A stretch of 49,580 nucleotides of DNA from Granulicella sp. L46 (GCF_009765785.1 NZ_LMUT01000018.1:27658-77237), one strand, 5' to 3'. Positions 10,226 through 19,326 are shown, counted from the stretch's first letter. A program made the numbers and translations. Notes: generated from the sequence alone by a model not told the origin.

Positions 10226-11569
10226 TCAGAGCGAAACGGGTTCAAGATCGGTCATCGTCCAGGATTTGTCAAATAAAGGTTTGTCCGGGCCGTAGAAGCG
10301 GAAGAGGGTGAACCACGGTTTGCCGGAGGCGGTGGGAACCCAGTTTGCTTCCTGACCCGCCGGTGGCGTTGGACCGTAGTAGATGTCCACTGAGCCGTCC
10401 GGGTTGCGTTGCATCTTCTGGTTGTAGGAGTCGAGGCCGGGGTTGGGCATGTCGCGGATGAGACAAGCGGTATCGAGGTCGTACGCGGTGGTTGCCCAGT
10501 ACTGTTTTGCGGGTGGGTTCGACGGAACATGGAGGCGGTACGTCTTTTCGCCTGTCAACGGTTGACCGTGCGAGTCGTTTGCTGCGACGACATAAAACGT
10601 TGCGGCGCCGAGTTGTTTGGGAAGCGCGAAGGCAACGAAATAGATCACGGCTCGCTCCTCAAGGTAGAGGGTGCTGTCATCCATGAAGCTGAAGCCAGTC
10701 TTGGCACCCTTATTTTCGATAAGTGTCCAATGGGTGCCCGGAAACCATGGCTCGCCGCCTCGTACGGCCAGCATGAACTGCTCGTGAGCCTCCTGCGCAG
10801 CTTGCTTCAGAATTGCCTTGGTCGCATCGTCGGGGTTGAAGGGTTTTCCCTTCTCGATGCCTAGGGATCGAAGCTGCCCCATGGCTACGAGGTCGCGAGT
10901 TTGGACCGGTTCTTCGTTCACCATCCTCGAAAGACTGGCGTAGAAGCTGTCGTCGAAACGGACTACGCCATCGATGAGTTTGCCGGAGGCATCGATGTAG
11001 TTCTGTTTAGGCGGGTCAGGCTCCTGCGCCAGGGGATAAAGTTTGATCTTCTTGACGAGGTCGATGGCTTTGACCTGATCCTCATTGGAGGAGGTGATGG
11101 GGATCGCGCGGAGCAGACCGTATCCGTTGTTGGTTTGAAATTGGAAAGGGAAGTACCCGGCGGGTATCTTTGCGTTGTAGGCGGGCGGGAGGAGAAGATA
11201 TTTGCCGCCATTTCCTTTGTCCTGGCCTGCTGCGCCCACGTCGGTGACAGGGACTTCCCAGGCGTCATCCAGGGAGCCGAACAGGCCCGCGCCGACGGTT
11301 GGAGGGATTTCCAATACGACCGGACCGTCTTTCAGATTGAAGTTGAAATAGACATAATGTGTGGACGCGTTAGGAGTCGTGAACTGAAATCTCCAATCGG
11401 CGGGCTTACCGAAGTAGAGGATGTCGTTGTACTGCGCCCCAGCATCCCGAAAGTAGGCCGTTCGCATCGCGTCCACACTGACAAGCGGCATACCCCAAAT
11501 AGCGGCCTCTACGGCGCGCCGGCGGACCGTTCTCCGAGTATCTTTCGGAAATTGACTTGAGTTACGCAT
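10226..11569 (-). CDS. DUF1254/DUF1214 protein, paralogue 2
   Basis: 447 residues from ATG 11569, chosen because AAGGAG lies 8 bases upstream on the minus strand; the frame continues to 11617 without another site. DUF1254-type motifs include AVEAAIWGMPLVSVDAMRTA, PNASTHYVYFNFNLKDGP and GNGGKYLLLPP. The DUF1214-type end has GQPLTGEKTYRLHVPSNPP, QYWATTAYDLDTACLI, DGSVDIYYGPTPPAG and NWVPTASGKPWFTLFRFYGP. No export signal. It is the first gene of a two-gene unit with the paralogue downstream. The copies are strongly diverged, so the duplication is old or the pair was acquired together. Confidence 0.85.
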   Translation of the reverse strand: MRNSSQFPKDTRRTVRRRAVEAAIWGMPLVSVDAMRTAYFRDAGAQYNDILYFGKPADWRFQFTTPNASTHYVYFNFNLKDGPVVLEIPPTVGAGLFGSLDDAWEVPVTDVGAAGQDKGNGGKYLLLPPAYNAKIPAGYFPFQFQTNNGYGLLRAIPITSSNEDQVKAIDLVKKIKLYPLAQEPDPPKQNYIDASGKLIDGVVRFDDSFYASLSRMVNEEPVQTRDLVAMGQLRSLGIEKGKPFNPDDATKAILKQAAQEAHEQFMLAVRGGEPWFPGTHWTLIENKGAKTGFSFMDDSTLYLEERAVIYFVAFALPKQLGAATFYVVAANDSHGQPLTGEKTYRLHVPSNPPAKQYWATTAYDLDTACLIRDMPNPGLDSYNQKMQRNPDGSVDIYYGPTPPAGQEANWVPTASGKPWFTLFRFYGPDKPLFDKSWTMTDLEPVSL

Positions 11570-12049
11570 GCGAGCCACTCCTTTGCCAACTGACCAGACG
11601 CAGACTCCGCATCCCATGGTACATCGCTGATTTTGCCCAAGGACAGCATCATCGGTGGCAGTTCGAAAAGTCGGGTTATCGGCAACTTCGCCGACTGTGG
11701 GTCAACACGAGATGGGCATCACGCACGGGGACAAGTTTCGACAGCGCCGCCTGACAAGTGGATGACCTCAACGGCATCCGGGCTCTTCGCATTTATGCCG
11801 AGTAAGACCTACGCTGCTTTGCAGCGGGTATAAGCTGACACGTCATCCCCAATAGGGAACTGTAGAGCTACCCAAAGTTCACGATTGATAACGTGTTTGC
11901 TTTCAAATGCTTGGATTATTACGTTTCCGGCTGTAAACGCCGCTGTAGCGAACAACATTTCTCCTCTGCGGCGCCGTTTGCAGAAACCGGTGGTGCGGTG
12001 GAAGCATCCAAGCGCTTCAAGGGACTATCTGTTCCAGGTGGCAAATCGA
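11570..12049. other. Intergenic stretch left of the mobilization genes
   Basis: About 480 bases without a supported gene. The frame of the next gene is open from 11885 but the residues before its chosen start are not protein-like. The segment TGCTTTGCAGC near 11815 can form a small hairpin. No tRNA or tRNA fragment that could be the left attachment site was found here. The left boundary of the mobile element may lie here or far to the left. Confidence 0.4.
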
Positions 12050-12475
12050 ATGGCCTCCGGTAACGACAAGCCGCAAGAAACTGCTACGCCGTCGGCATCT
12101 ACGGTCTCGATCAACGAGACGTCCCGTGCCAGATCCATTGCGACCCGCCTTACCGACGCGGAGTTCGGGGAGGTTGAAGCAGCAGCCGCCGACGCGGGTA
12201 AGAAGGTGGCTGAATGGCTACGCGAGGCCGCGCTTGCGCACGCCCGTGCGAGTGCTGGTGCAGCGGAGCAAACCGATCCGATCCTACTGGCTGAGATCAT
12301 GGGGATGCGCTCGCTCATGCTGAATCTGTTCGCCAGAGCGCCAGAAGGTCCACTAACGACCGACGATCTACGCAAGATGTCAGCCTATTCGGACTCCATT
12401 AAGGAGCAGAAGGCGCAGGATTATATGGCGCAGAGGCATCGCCGGAACAGCCCCAAAACCACGGACAAGTCGTAA
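12050..12475 (+). CDS. Ribbon-helix-helix relaxosome-type accessory protein
   Basis: 141 residues from ATG 12050, with AGGTGG 8 bases upstream. After a Ser/Thr-rich N-terminus the core SRARSIATRLTDAEFGEV with VAEWLREAALAHA matches ribbon-helix-helix proteins of mobilization regions (MobC-like). A beta strand of basic residues is followed by two helices; the C-terminus is helical and charged. It probably binds oriT and helps load the MobF relaxase encoded 1.4 kb downstream. Its TAA overlaps the ATG of the next gene by one base (TAATG), so the two are translationally coupled. Confidence 0.65.
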   Translation: MASGNDKPQETATPSASTVSINETSRARSIATRLTDAEFGEVEAAAADAGKKVAEWLREAALAHARASAGAAEQTDPILLAEIMGMRSLMLNLFARAPEGPLTTDDLRKMSAYSDSIKEQKAQDYMAQRHRRNSPKTTDKS

Positions 12476-13380
12476 TGAAACTCTCCCGCATTCGGTTTGC
12501 CTTTCCCTGGCGGATCGCGCTGATCCTGGCACTCCTTCCATGCCTCCCGTTACTCGGCTTCTGGGCTTGGTTGCGGTGGGAAGTTCCGCCACTGCAGCGG
12601 TATTATCTGGTGGCATATTGGCACAGTTCCGAACACGCAGATCAGCCTGATGCCAAGACTCAAATCCGATGGCTCATGGAGACGGCTCTCGGGCGTAAGA
12701 GGCAGTGGCTGTTCGCCCCCGATGTCACCGAGGGAAGCGAGAGCGAACTCCCTTTGCAACTCTCATCTTTTGCTCTTGAACAAGGATGGACGGGCATAGA
12801 AAGAACCGCAGTGGAAAGCGTGGATTCCACCGAGGTCGAAAAGCTCCTGCGTGAAGATTTTTATGACGGCGAAAGTTTCCGCCGACTCGTCAATGAACCG
12901 CTCCTCTATGCCGTCGCTGCCTGGCTGCTCGTCGCCTATTTGGGATTCGTGATGAGAGGAGACATCGGGTACGAATGGAGACAGCTTCGACGCGCGGTTA
13001 CGAAGCCCCAATCGTCATCGAATTATGGAAGGGATTGGACCGAGAATCAAGACGGGATTGCTGCTCCAATCTGGTTGCGAATTGCCCACTGGATTAGTGA
13101 GCAGAAAACAGAGCTCGAGTGGCCGAGTTTTGGGCCCGCAATCAGTCGCAGATTCGGTCTCAAGAAGTTGCCAAATCCAGAAACGGTTCGTCGGAGTGAC
13201 CGACCAGAATCGACTCAAGGTCGTGGCGAGCTTTCTACTGCCCGGCAACTCGCTACTCCACCCTCTTCGCACTCCTCAAAACCACCATCTCAGCGTCGTA
13301 CTATCTTCCCCGGATCGTCTCCATCGGGTGCTGCGCATTCGCAAGCAGAACCGTGGGACGAATCGAAATGGATTGATTGA
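12475..13380 (+). CDS. Membrane protein of the mobilization region, unknown
   Basis: 301 residues. One membrane segment at about 13-33 (RIALILALLPCLPLLGFWAW), an extracytoplasmic domain of about 110 residues, a second segment at about 143-161 (LLYAVAAWLLVAYLGFVM), then a long cytoplasmic tail that becomes Ser/Pro/Arg-rich. This N-terminal layout recalls VirD4/TraD coupling proteins, but there is no Walker A motif, so it is either an unrelated membrane partner or a coupling-protein N-terminus that lost its ATPase. The start overlaps the stop of the ribbon-helix-helix gene. No family recognised with certainty. Confidence 0.55.
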   Translation: MKLSRIRFAFPWRIALILALLPCLPLLGFWAWLRWEVPPLQRYYLVAYWHSSEHADQPDAKTQIRWLMETALGRKRQWLFAPDVTEGSESELPLQLSSFALEQGWTGIERTAVESVDSTEVEKLLREDFYDGESFRRLVNEPLLYAVAAWLLVAYLGFVMRGDIGYEWRQLRRAVTKPQSSSNYGRDWTENQDGIAAPIWLRIAHWISEQKTELEWPSFGPAISRRFGLKKLPNPETVRRSDRPESTQGRGELSTARQLATPPSSHSSKPPSQRRTIFPGSSPSGAAHSQAEPWDESKWID

Positions 13381-13849
13381 CGAAGAGACTTCCGATTTCT
13401 CTGTGTATTCCAGACCGAATCGCGTATCAACTTGGCGTCTCTTCATGCAACTCTAGGCAGCCTAGATAGCCTTCACATTAACTCCCATCTACTCGTCTCG
13501 AAAGGCTGCTTGACGAGAGCTATTTGAGAGGCAAGATGTTCCTATCTTGAGCATGGAGTACGCCAGTTGGAACTCACGAAGAAGGTGTTGTTGGAAACCG
13601 TTCTCAAGCAGCGTATCGAGCCTCTATGTACTCAGCTATAACTCTTCCATTGATCGGGTAATTGTCAGTCGTATCACTGGTGCACTACTCCGCTAATTGC
13701 TTTGCTTAGGATAGAAATAACCAATAGCCATAAGGGTTTTGTCGATCATGAGTCGAAAAATATTTCGGCAATAACAACCCACTTATCCACAAATCTCGGC
13801 TACGATGTGAATCAAGATAGTAATTATTTGCTGTCTCACGGGCCAAGAT
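13381..13849. other. Non-coding region upstream of the relaxase; candidate oriT
   Basis: About 470 bases with no credible gene and lower GC than the flanks. In elements with MobF relaxases the origin of transfer usually lies just upstream of the relaxosome and relaxase genes, so this is the best place for oriT. The piece ACCAATAGCCATAAGG (about 13720-13735) loosely resembles the R388 nic region, whose core is CTATAGCCCAGATTTAAGG. The strand right before the relaxase is AT-rich. This is inference from position plus weak similarity. Confidence 0.3.
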
Positions 13850-16606
13850 ATGTTGACTATCTCTAAATCGCTGTCTGCTGGACAAGCACGGACGTATCAT
13901 GCGCGCGAGTTCACCTCCGAACGACAGAACTACTGGAGCCGCGATCAGCAAGGGTATAGCGAGTGGCAGGGGAGCCTCGCGAAGGAGTGGGGCTTAGGCG
14001 GCAATGTAGGGGCTGAGGAGTTTGCTTGTTTGAGCGAAGGTCGGCATCCAGCGAACGACGCGCAGCTCGTCAAGCATCAGCCTGCAAGGACCTACGATAA
14101 TCAGTACGGCAAGCAGATCACCAGTTCAGAACACCGTGCAGGATGGGATGCGACGTTCTCCGCACCCAAGTCTGTTTCGCTAACAGCCCTTGTGGGTGGC
14201 GATGATCGCGTGCGTGAGGCGCATCGCGAAAGTGTTCGAGTCGCGTTGCAGGAGTTGGAGCGATACACACAGGCTCGCATTGGTAACGTCCATGCGCCCG
14301 AGACAACAGGCAAGTTCGTCGCTGCTACCTTCGAGCATGACACCGCTCGTCCAGTGGATGGCTATGCCGCGCCGCAGCTTCATACTCATGCAGTCGTCTT
14401 CAATGTGACTGAGCGAGAAAATGGACAGACGCGCGCATTGCAAGAGCGCAGTCTCTTCCAGTCACAACAATACGCGACCACGGTATACCGATCCGAGCTT
14501 GCGTTGAAGCTGCAAGCTCTCGGATATGAGATTGAACGCGGCAAGCATGGCCAGCCGGAGATCAAAGGATATTCGCAGGAGTATTTGGAAGCATCGAGCC
14601 CGCGTCGTGTGCAGATCAAAGAACACCTACAGGAGATTGGAAGAGAGGGCGCGGGCGCAGCACAAGTAGCTGCTCATCGCACACGCGACAGCAAGGAGAT
14701 TCATTCGCCTGAAGAGGTGTTGCAGCAGCACCGCGACCTGGCTGCTCGATTCGGACATCAAGCAGATCGTGTCGTCGCAAAGGCACAGGGACAGCGCCAT
14801 GAAGTGCAGCCGGAGAAGACGGTGCAACAGGCGGTGACATATTCACGTAACCACGTCTTCGAACGTTCTGCTGTTCAGGACGAACGTGCGATCCTTCAGG
14901 CAGCGATAGATCGCAGTATGGGGCAGGCTTCCTACAGTCAGGTGCGACAGGAGTTTGAACAGCGGATAGCGCGTGGGGAGTTTCGGGCGATTGAACGGTC
15001 GGATGGCCGAGCGGCTCCACTGTATACGACCTCTGAAATGATCCGCATGGAGCGGGAGATCGTCGGTCACATGCAGCGCGGCAATCAGCGCGGTTATGAC
15101 GATCCAATGTTGGTATCGCCACAGCTTAGAATCTGGACAGAAGATCGCCATCCTGAGTTGAACCGCTCGCAACGCCAAGCGGTCGATGAGATATTCCTGA
15201 GTCGCGAGAAGATCGTCGGCCTGGATGGTGTGGCAGGCGCAGGCAAAACGACGACGCTATCCGTGGTCCGAGAAGGCGCTGAAGCCGAGGGCTACAAGGT
15301 GGAAGGATTCGCGCCGACATCTCGCGCGGCACACAAGTTGGCTGAGGCGGGTATGGAGACCTCGACTCTCCAGCGTCACCTTGCGAAAGGAACGCAGCCC
15401 GAGAGTGGAGAGAAGCGCTTGTATGTGCTCGATGAGTCCTCGCTTGCCTCCACGCGTCAGATGCACGAGTTCATCGAGCGTCTCCATCGGAATGATCGTG
15501 TGTTGTTAGTCGGAGACAGTCACCAACATGAGGCCGTCGAAGCAGGGCGTCCGTTCGCGCAATTACAGGAAGCAGGGATGCGGACAGCGACATTGAATGA
15601 TATCGTCCGCCAGCGCGATCCCGAGTTGAAACAGGTTGTCGAGCAGTTGGCGCGAGGGCAGGTCGAAGCCGCCGTTGAGAGTCTTGACCAGCAGGGCCGT
15701 GTACATCAGGTAAAGGGGCACGATGAGCGTATAGCGGCTATTGCGCGGGAATACGCCAAGTCTCCCAGCGGCACACTTGTCGTTTCGCCCGACAACCGTT
15801 CCCGTAGTGAGATCAATCAGCGGATACATGATGAGATGCAATCGCGTGGACTTGTGAACGGGCAAGAGCATCCTGTGAGGACGCTTGTTCCGCGTCAAGA
15901 GATGACCGGTGCGGATCGCAGTTGGGCACAGCAGTACCAGGTCGATGACATCTTGCGGTACTCCCGCACATCCAAGGAGACCGGCATCGAGAAAGGCGAG
16001 TATTCTCGCGTCCTTGCTGTGAGCGCTCAAGCGAACACTTTGACGGTGGTCCGAAGGAACGGGGAACAGACCACCTATGATCCACGTCGCCAGGTTGGAG
16101 TCTCTGTCTACCGAGAGGACGAGAAGAAGTTCTCCGTAGGAGATCGCATCCAGTTCACCGCGCCTAGCCAGGAACTGAAAATTGCCAATCGGGATTTGGG
16201 GACTGTCGAGAGCATCGGGCAGGATGGCATGATGCGCTTGCGGTTGGATGATGAGCGGAAAGTCGATTTCAATCCACAACAGCATCCACATGTCGATCAT
16301 GGGTACGCCGTAACCAGCTACTCAAGCCAAGGCCAGACGGCGGAGCGTGTGTTGGTCAACGTAGACACGGAGTTTGTGGCAAAGGATCTGCTCAACAGCC
16401 GCATGGCATATGTCTCGATCTCGCGCGGTCAATTTGACGCGCAGATATTTACCGACAGTCTGGAGAAGTTGCCAAAGGCATTAGGACATGATGTTTCTCA
16501 CCAGAGTGCCTACAAGCCGGAACAGGTTATTGCTTTACCTCAGCCGAAGATTGTGACGCCGAAGCACGACTTGGAATTGAGTATGGGGTTCGGGTTAAGT
16601 CTTTGA
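13850..16606 (+). CDS. MobF (TrwC-type) conjugative relaxase with fused helicase domain
   Basis: 918 residues from ATG 13850. The N-terminal TrwC relaxase domain shows candidate catalytic tyrosines Y16 and Y28, the GWDATFSAPKSVSLTAL motif and the HUH metal site PQLHTHAVVFNVT (H178, H180). The second half is a RecD/TraI-like helicase: Walker A GVAGAGKT at 460-467, Walker B YVLDESSL, motif GDSHQHEAVEAGRPF, and HGYAVTSYSSQGQTAERVLV near the end. It nicks oriT, stays covalently bound to the strand and unwinds the DNA for transfer. The length is in the usual MobF range and all key motifs are present, so it looks functional. No coupling-protein ATPase is encoded nearby. Confidence 0.93.
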   Translation: MLTISKSLSAGQARTYHAREFTSERQNYWSRDQQGYSEWQGSLAKEWGLGGNVGAEEFACLSEGRHPANDAQLVKHQPARTYDNQYGKQITSSEHRAGWDATFSAPKSVSLTALVGGDDRVREAHRESVRVALQELERYTQARIGNVHAPETTGKFVAATFEHDTARPVDGYAAPQLHTHAVVFNVTERENGQTRALQERSLFQSQQYATTVYRSELALKLQALGYEIERGKHGQPEIKGYSQEYLEASSPRRVQIKEHLQEIGREGAGAAQVAAHRTRDSKEIHSPEEVLQQHRDLAARFGHQADRVVAKAQGQRHEVQPEKTVQQAVTYSRNHVFERSAVQDERAILQAAIDRSMGQASYSQVRQEFEQRIARGEFRAIERSDGRAAPLYTTSEMIRMEREIVGHMQRGNQRGYDDPMLVSPQLRIWTEDRHPELNRSQRQAVDEIFLSREKIVGLDGVAGAGKTTTLSVVREGAEAEGYKVEGFAPTSRAAHKLAEAGMETSTLQRHLAKGTQPESGEKRLYVLDESSLASTRQMHEFIERLHRNDRVLLVGDSHQHEAVEAGRPFAQLQEAGMRTATLNDIVRQRDPELKQVVEQLARGQVEAAVESLDQQGRVHQVKGHDERIAAIAREYAKSPSGTLVVSPDNRSRSEINQRIHDEMQSRGLVNGQEHPVRTLVPRQEMTGADRSWAQQYQVDDILRYSRTSKETGIEKGEYSRVLAVSAQANTLTVVRRNGEQTTYDPRRQVGVSVYREDEKKFSVGDRIQFTAPSQELKIANRDLGTVESIGQDGMMRLRLDDERKVDFNPQQHPHVDHGYAVTSYSSQGQTAERVLVNVDTEFVAKDLLNSRMAYVSISRGQFDAQIFTDSLEKLPKALGHDVSHQSAYKPEQVIALPQPKIVTPKHDLELSMGFGLSL

Positions 16607-16700
16607 AGGGATTAGCGCTGGAAAGTTGAAGGCGCTATTGCTTGCCGATCTTAGAGAGGGTAGGGCAGTTTGAATAGCACCACAATTTTTAGTAGAGGGG

Positions 16701-17039
16701 ATGGGAAATATGCCGGCAGAGAGGGTTATTGATTTCGACCGAGGCGGATCGAAGCCGTCGCAGCAGGAAAACACTGAGCTGTCGTTCAAGCCTAACCGCA
16801 GAAAGCCTCCACAGAGGGTCACGGTGGCTCCAGAAGATAAGTTGCTTGTCGGGCGCGAACAGGCTGCTCAACTTCTGTCTATTAGTCAGCGTGCCCTGGA
16901 TTACTTAATTGCCTCAAAGCGTCTGCCTACGCGACGGATTGGTGGTCGAGTCCTAATCCCTGTAATGGACCTGCGAAGGTATGCCGGTTGCGACCATCCG
17001 GAGAACATCGTGACTTATCCATCCGACCGCACAGGATGA
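16701..17039 (+). CDS. Excisionase-like helix-turn-helix protein
   Basis: 112 residues if translation starts at ATG 16701; an ATG at 16710 has a better spaced purine-rich upstream (GAGGGG) and may be the true start. A polar N-terminus is followed by the winged helix-turn-helix LLVGREQAAQLLSISQRALD, then LIASKRLPTRRIGGRVLIPV and DLRRYAG. This is the 'excisionase family DNA-binding' pattern. Lying between relaxase and integrase, it probably steers excision of the element or regulates its genes. Confidence 0.75.
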   Translation: MGNMPAERVIDFDRGGSKPSQQENTELSFKPNRRKPPQRVTVAPEDKLLVGREQAAQLLSISQRALDYLIASKRLPTRRIGGRVLIPVMDLRRYAGCDHPENIVTYPSDRTG

Positions 17040-17067
17040 AATCGTTCGCGCCGCGAGTTATTCTCTG

Positions 17068-17391
17068 CTACACCAGCGCTTCTAGTCCGTGCTTATCGAC
17101 GACAAACAACAGCTTTAATGCCATTCCGCTCGGCTGCTTGGCCCCCGTCTCCCATTTTTCAACGGTGGACTCACTGGTGTTCAGATAACGGGCAAAAACA
17201 GGTTGGCTGACGCGATGCCGTAGTCGCAGCTTTTTGATTTGTGCGGGCTTCAGGGCCGGCGGCGTCGTCAAACAGGCTTCGTCAAATCCCTTCATCGTGG
17301 TCTTGTCGATCGCTCCAACCCTCTGCAGGGCCGCAGCGGAAGAATGGATTGCCTCAAAGGCATCGCTCTTGAACTTATGCTTAGTCGCCAT
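17068..17391 (-). CDS. HTH antitoxin of a HigBA-like toxin-antitoxin pair
   Basis: 107 residues. The second half is an XRE-type helix-turn-helix (KPAQIKKLRLRHRVSQPVFA, then YLNTSESTVEKWETGAKQPS), preceded by a helical arm. Gene order is toxin first, antitoxin second, as in higBA; the antitoxin ATG overlaps the toxin 3' end by 11 bases, giving coupled translation. The likely role is to neutralise the RelE-type toxin and repress the shared promoter, helping keep the element in the population. Confidence 0.8.
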   Translation of the reverse strand: MATKHKFKSDAFEAIHSSAAALQRVGAIDKTTMKGFDEACLTTPPALKPAQIKKLRLRHRVSQPVFARYLNTSESTVEKWETGAKQPSGMALKLLFVVDKHGLEALV

Positions 17392-17728
17392 TGCAAATCT
17401 CCATCCAGTCTTGATCTCGTATTAGCTGATTCACTTGCTTCGGTGTGAGCCTTCCGTAAGCCTTCGTCAGCTTGCGAAACTCGACCAACTCATCGTCGTC
17501 AATGTTCGCCCGATATTGCTTGGCGAATAAATACTCGTAAATCCAAAATGAGCCAGCCCTGGCGAGGATGATGGAGCGGTATTGATTCTTTCGCTTCTTA
17601 TAGACCCCACCGCCCAGGTCGTCCGCCTGCCCATGCATAACCTGCGAAATCGCAGCGCAAAGCTCCTCGTCCCCGATGTGTGCTTTTCGAGCCGCTTTTG
17701 CAAACCATGAAGTCTTGAAAGTTCTCAC
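17381..17728 (-). CDS. RelE/HigB-type mRNA interferase toxin
   Basis: 115 residues from a GTG at 17728 (no ATG is available). The sequence FKTSWFAKAARKAHIGDEEL, QADDLGGGVYKKRKN, YRSIILARAGSFWIYEYLFAK and ELVEFRKLTKAYGRL fits the RelE/HigB2 (PF06296-type) toxins, with several basic residues suited to ribosome-dependent mRNA cleavage. No obvious Shine-Dalgarno sequence. It is followed by the overlapping HTH antitoxin. Confidence 0.8.
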   Translation of the reverse strand: MRTFKTSWFAKAARKAHIGDEELCAAISQVMHGQADDLGGGVYKKRKNQYRSIILARAGSFWIYEYLFAKQYRANIDDDELVEFRKLTKAYGRLTPKQVNQLIRDQDWMEICNGD

Positions 17729-17937
17729 GGAGTTATAGCCGGAGTTTTCATTCCAAACAGTGTAGCACTGGGTGCAACCGTATGCTCAGAAATAAATCAT
17801 TTCGCGTTTGCAGAAGTACCCGTCGCTGTGACGTCCGTCAAGGCGCTGCGCCCGCCGTGCGGCGTGCTACGCACGGCCCTGACAACCGCCTTCTCGACGG
17901 GAGGAGGCCCGATATGAGGAGCATATCTGTTCCTCTC

Positions 17938-17952
17938 TTCTCGAAGAGAAGC
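17938..17952 (-). terminator. Small hairpin after the integrase gene, possible terminator
   Basis: CTTCTC-GAA-GAGAAG forms a 6-bp hairpin 17 bases beyond the integrase stop, in the space between the integrase and the toxin gene. It lacks a U-run on the minus strand, so termination is uncertain. A second small hairpin (GATATG/CATATC) lies just beyond. The rest of 17729-17968 shows nothing else. Confidence 0.25.
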
Positions 17953-17968
17953 TAGCCTTCATGATTAC

Positions 17969-19144
17969 CTATACATTGCGAGATCGTGACAAAGCCGCGT
18001 TCATTTCACTCGATACATGCGCTTTGCTGAGGTGTGTGTACCGAGCGCTCATCGCAATTGTCTTGTGCCCCAACACCTCTTGGATCACCTTCTGATTCGC
18101 GTTGTTCGCAGCAAGGCGTGAACCGGCGGTGTGCCGGCTAAGCTGGTGCCATCCAAGATCGGTGACGCCTGCCTCGCGCTTGGCTTTCTCAAACCACTGG
18201 CGATTCTCCCGGATCGTGAACACCCTGCCGTCGAGCCTCATATGCCTCGTTTCTCGATCACCTCGGAGCTCGCGCATCCGATCTTGAATTTTCCGCTGAT
18301 CTTTGAGGGCCGCGTTGACGTCATCGGTCATGGGAACGGTGTGCGGCACGCCCGTCTTGGTATCGGGCAAGGTGATGAGACCCAGTTTGAAGTTGATATC
18401 GTCCCAGGTGAGTGCGTACTGATTGCCTTTGCGCATTCCGGTTTGAGAGCCGACTGTAATCTCATTGGGATGCTCGCGCAGCTCCAGCCGAGTCATCTCG
18501 TACTCCTCGGGTGTCTCCGCAATCCATGTCTCTAAGACGGCGCGGAGCTGATCTTCTTCGGCATCGCTCATCCAACGGGGCAGGCCAAGCGTGACAGCGA
18601 AGTGAGAGACATCGCGGCATGGATTTGATTCCACCAGGTCTCGCTCCTTCGCGTACGTATACACAGCCGACAGGGTGGACTTGTAGCGGTTCAACGTGCC
18701 CGCGGCCCGTCCGAGGGAGATGAGCCAGTCCTTGATCTCGTGAGGCTGTACCGAAGCTGCTGAACGCTCGCCAAACGCTTCTTTAATGACTCTCAGCCTT
18801 TGCGGAGGATTCACCTGGTCTTTAGGGCGTTCAGGGTTGTTCGGATTCTGGATGTGGGCGAGGTACTGATCGCAAAGTTCACTGACCAGCAGGCTGTTGA
18901 CTCGGTATTGCCGCAATTCTTTTTTTTCGGACAAGGTCAGAAGCGGTTCCGCGGCGCTGGAGGGAAGGGAAGCGACCCCTTCTTTGTGCTTCAGTCCTTT
19001 TGCGGTCTCAAGCCAGACCAAAGCAGCATCACGACTGAGGAAGTTCTTTCTGACGCGGCTTTGGCCGGCCTTGTATTGCGCCTCCCATGTACCTCGGTTA
19101 GGGCGGAATTTAATGCCTCGAATGTCCTTTGGCTTTCTTGCCAT
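17969..19144 (-). CDS. Tyrosine-type site-specific integrase
   Basis: 391 residues with the phage-integrase layout: an arm-binding N-terminus (RPNRGTWEAQYKAGQSRVRK), a SAM-like core-binding domain (SELCDQYLAHIQN to YTYAKERDLVESNPC), and a catalytic domain with the first Arg in GSQTGMRKGNQYALTW, the box-II segment GWHQLSRHTAGSRLA (H333, R337), LGHKTIAMSARYTHLS with H360, and nucleophile Y369. All catalytic residues can be placed. It reads away from the tRNA-Glu fragment 180 bases to its right, the usual place for an integrase using a tRNA 3' end. Confidence 0.92.
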   Translation of the reverse strand: MARKPKDIRGIKFRPNRGTWEAQYKAGQSRVRKNFLSRDAALVWLETAKGLKHKEGVASLPSSAAEPLLTLSEKKELRQYRVNSLLVSELCDQYLAHIQNPNNPERPKDQVNPPQRLRVIKEAFGERSAASVQPHEIKDWLISLGRAAGTLNRYKSTLSAVYTYAKERDLVESNPCRDVSHFAVTLGLPRWMSDAEEDQLRAVLETWIAETPEEYEMTRLELREHPNEITVGSQTGMRKGNQYALTWDDINFKLGLITLPDTKTGVPHTVPMTDDVNAALKDQRKIQDRMRELRGDRETRHMRLDGRVFTIRENRQWFEKAKREAGVTDLGWHQLSRHTAGSRLAANNANQKVIQEVLGHKTIAMSARYTHLSKAHVSSEMNAALSRSRNV

Positions 19145-19282
19145 CGATACCTCCCAAAACCATTATAAAATCTTGGTGGCACTTTGGTGGCACTTTTGTA
19201 CCGGTAATTCTGCGTCGATTTGCAAGCCTCTGCAAACGCGAAGTCATCGTAAGTATATGTATTGAATAAACTTATTAGCTTC

Positions 19283-19326
19283 AGTGCGTTTTGATGCAAC
19301 CCACTGCAAACCCGAAAAAACGCACT
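19283..19326. repeat. 10-bp inverted repeat at the attachment core
   Basis: AGTGCGTTTT at 19283-19292 is repeated in perfect inverted form (AAAACGCACT) at 19317-19326, separated by 24 bases. The right arm runs into the first bases of the tRNA-Glu-like segment. It lies between the integrase promoter region and attR, so it could be an integrase or excisionase binding site; a hairpin RNA is an alternative. Confidence 0.6.

Noticed and set aside
10409..11560. Plus-strand frames of 151 and 219 residues opposite the DUF1254 gene
   Set aside because: They mirror codon bias of the minus-strand gene and show no domain.
13025..13456. 143-residue frame overlapping the mobilization membrane protein, as a frameshifted continuation
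   Set aside because: It has no coupling-protein or ATPase motif, and the main frame ends in a normal polar tail.
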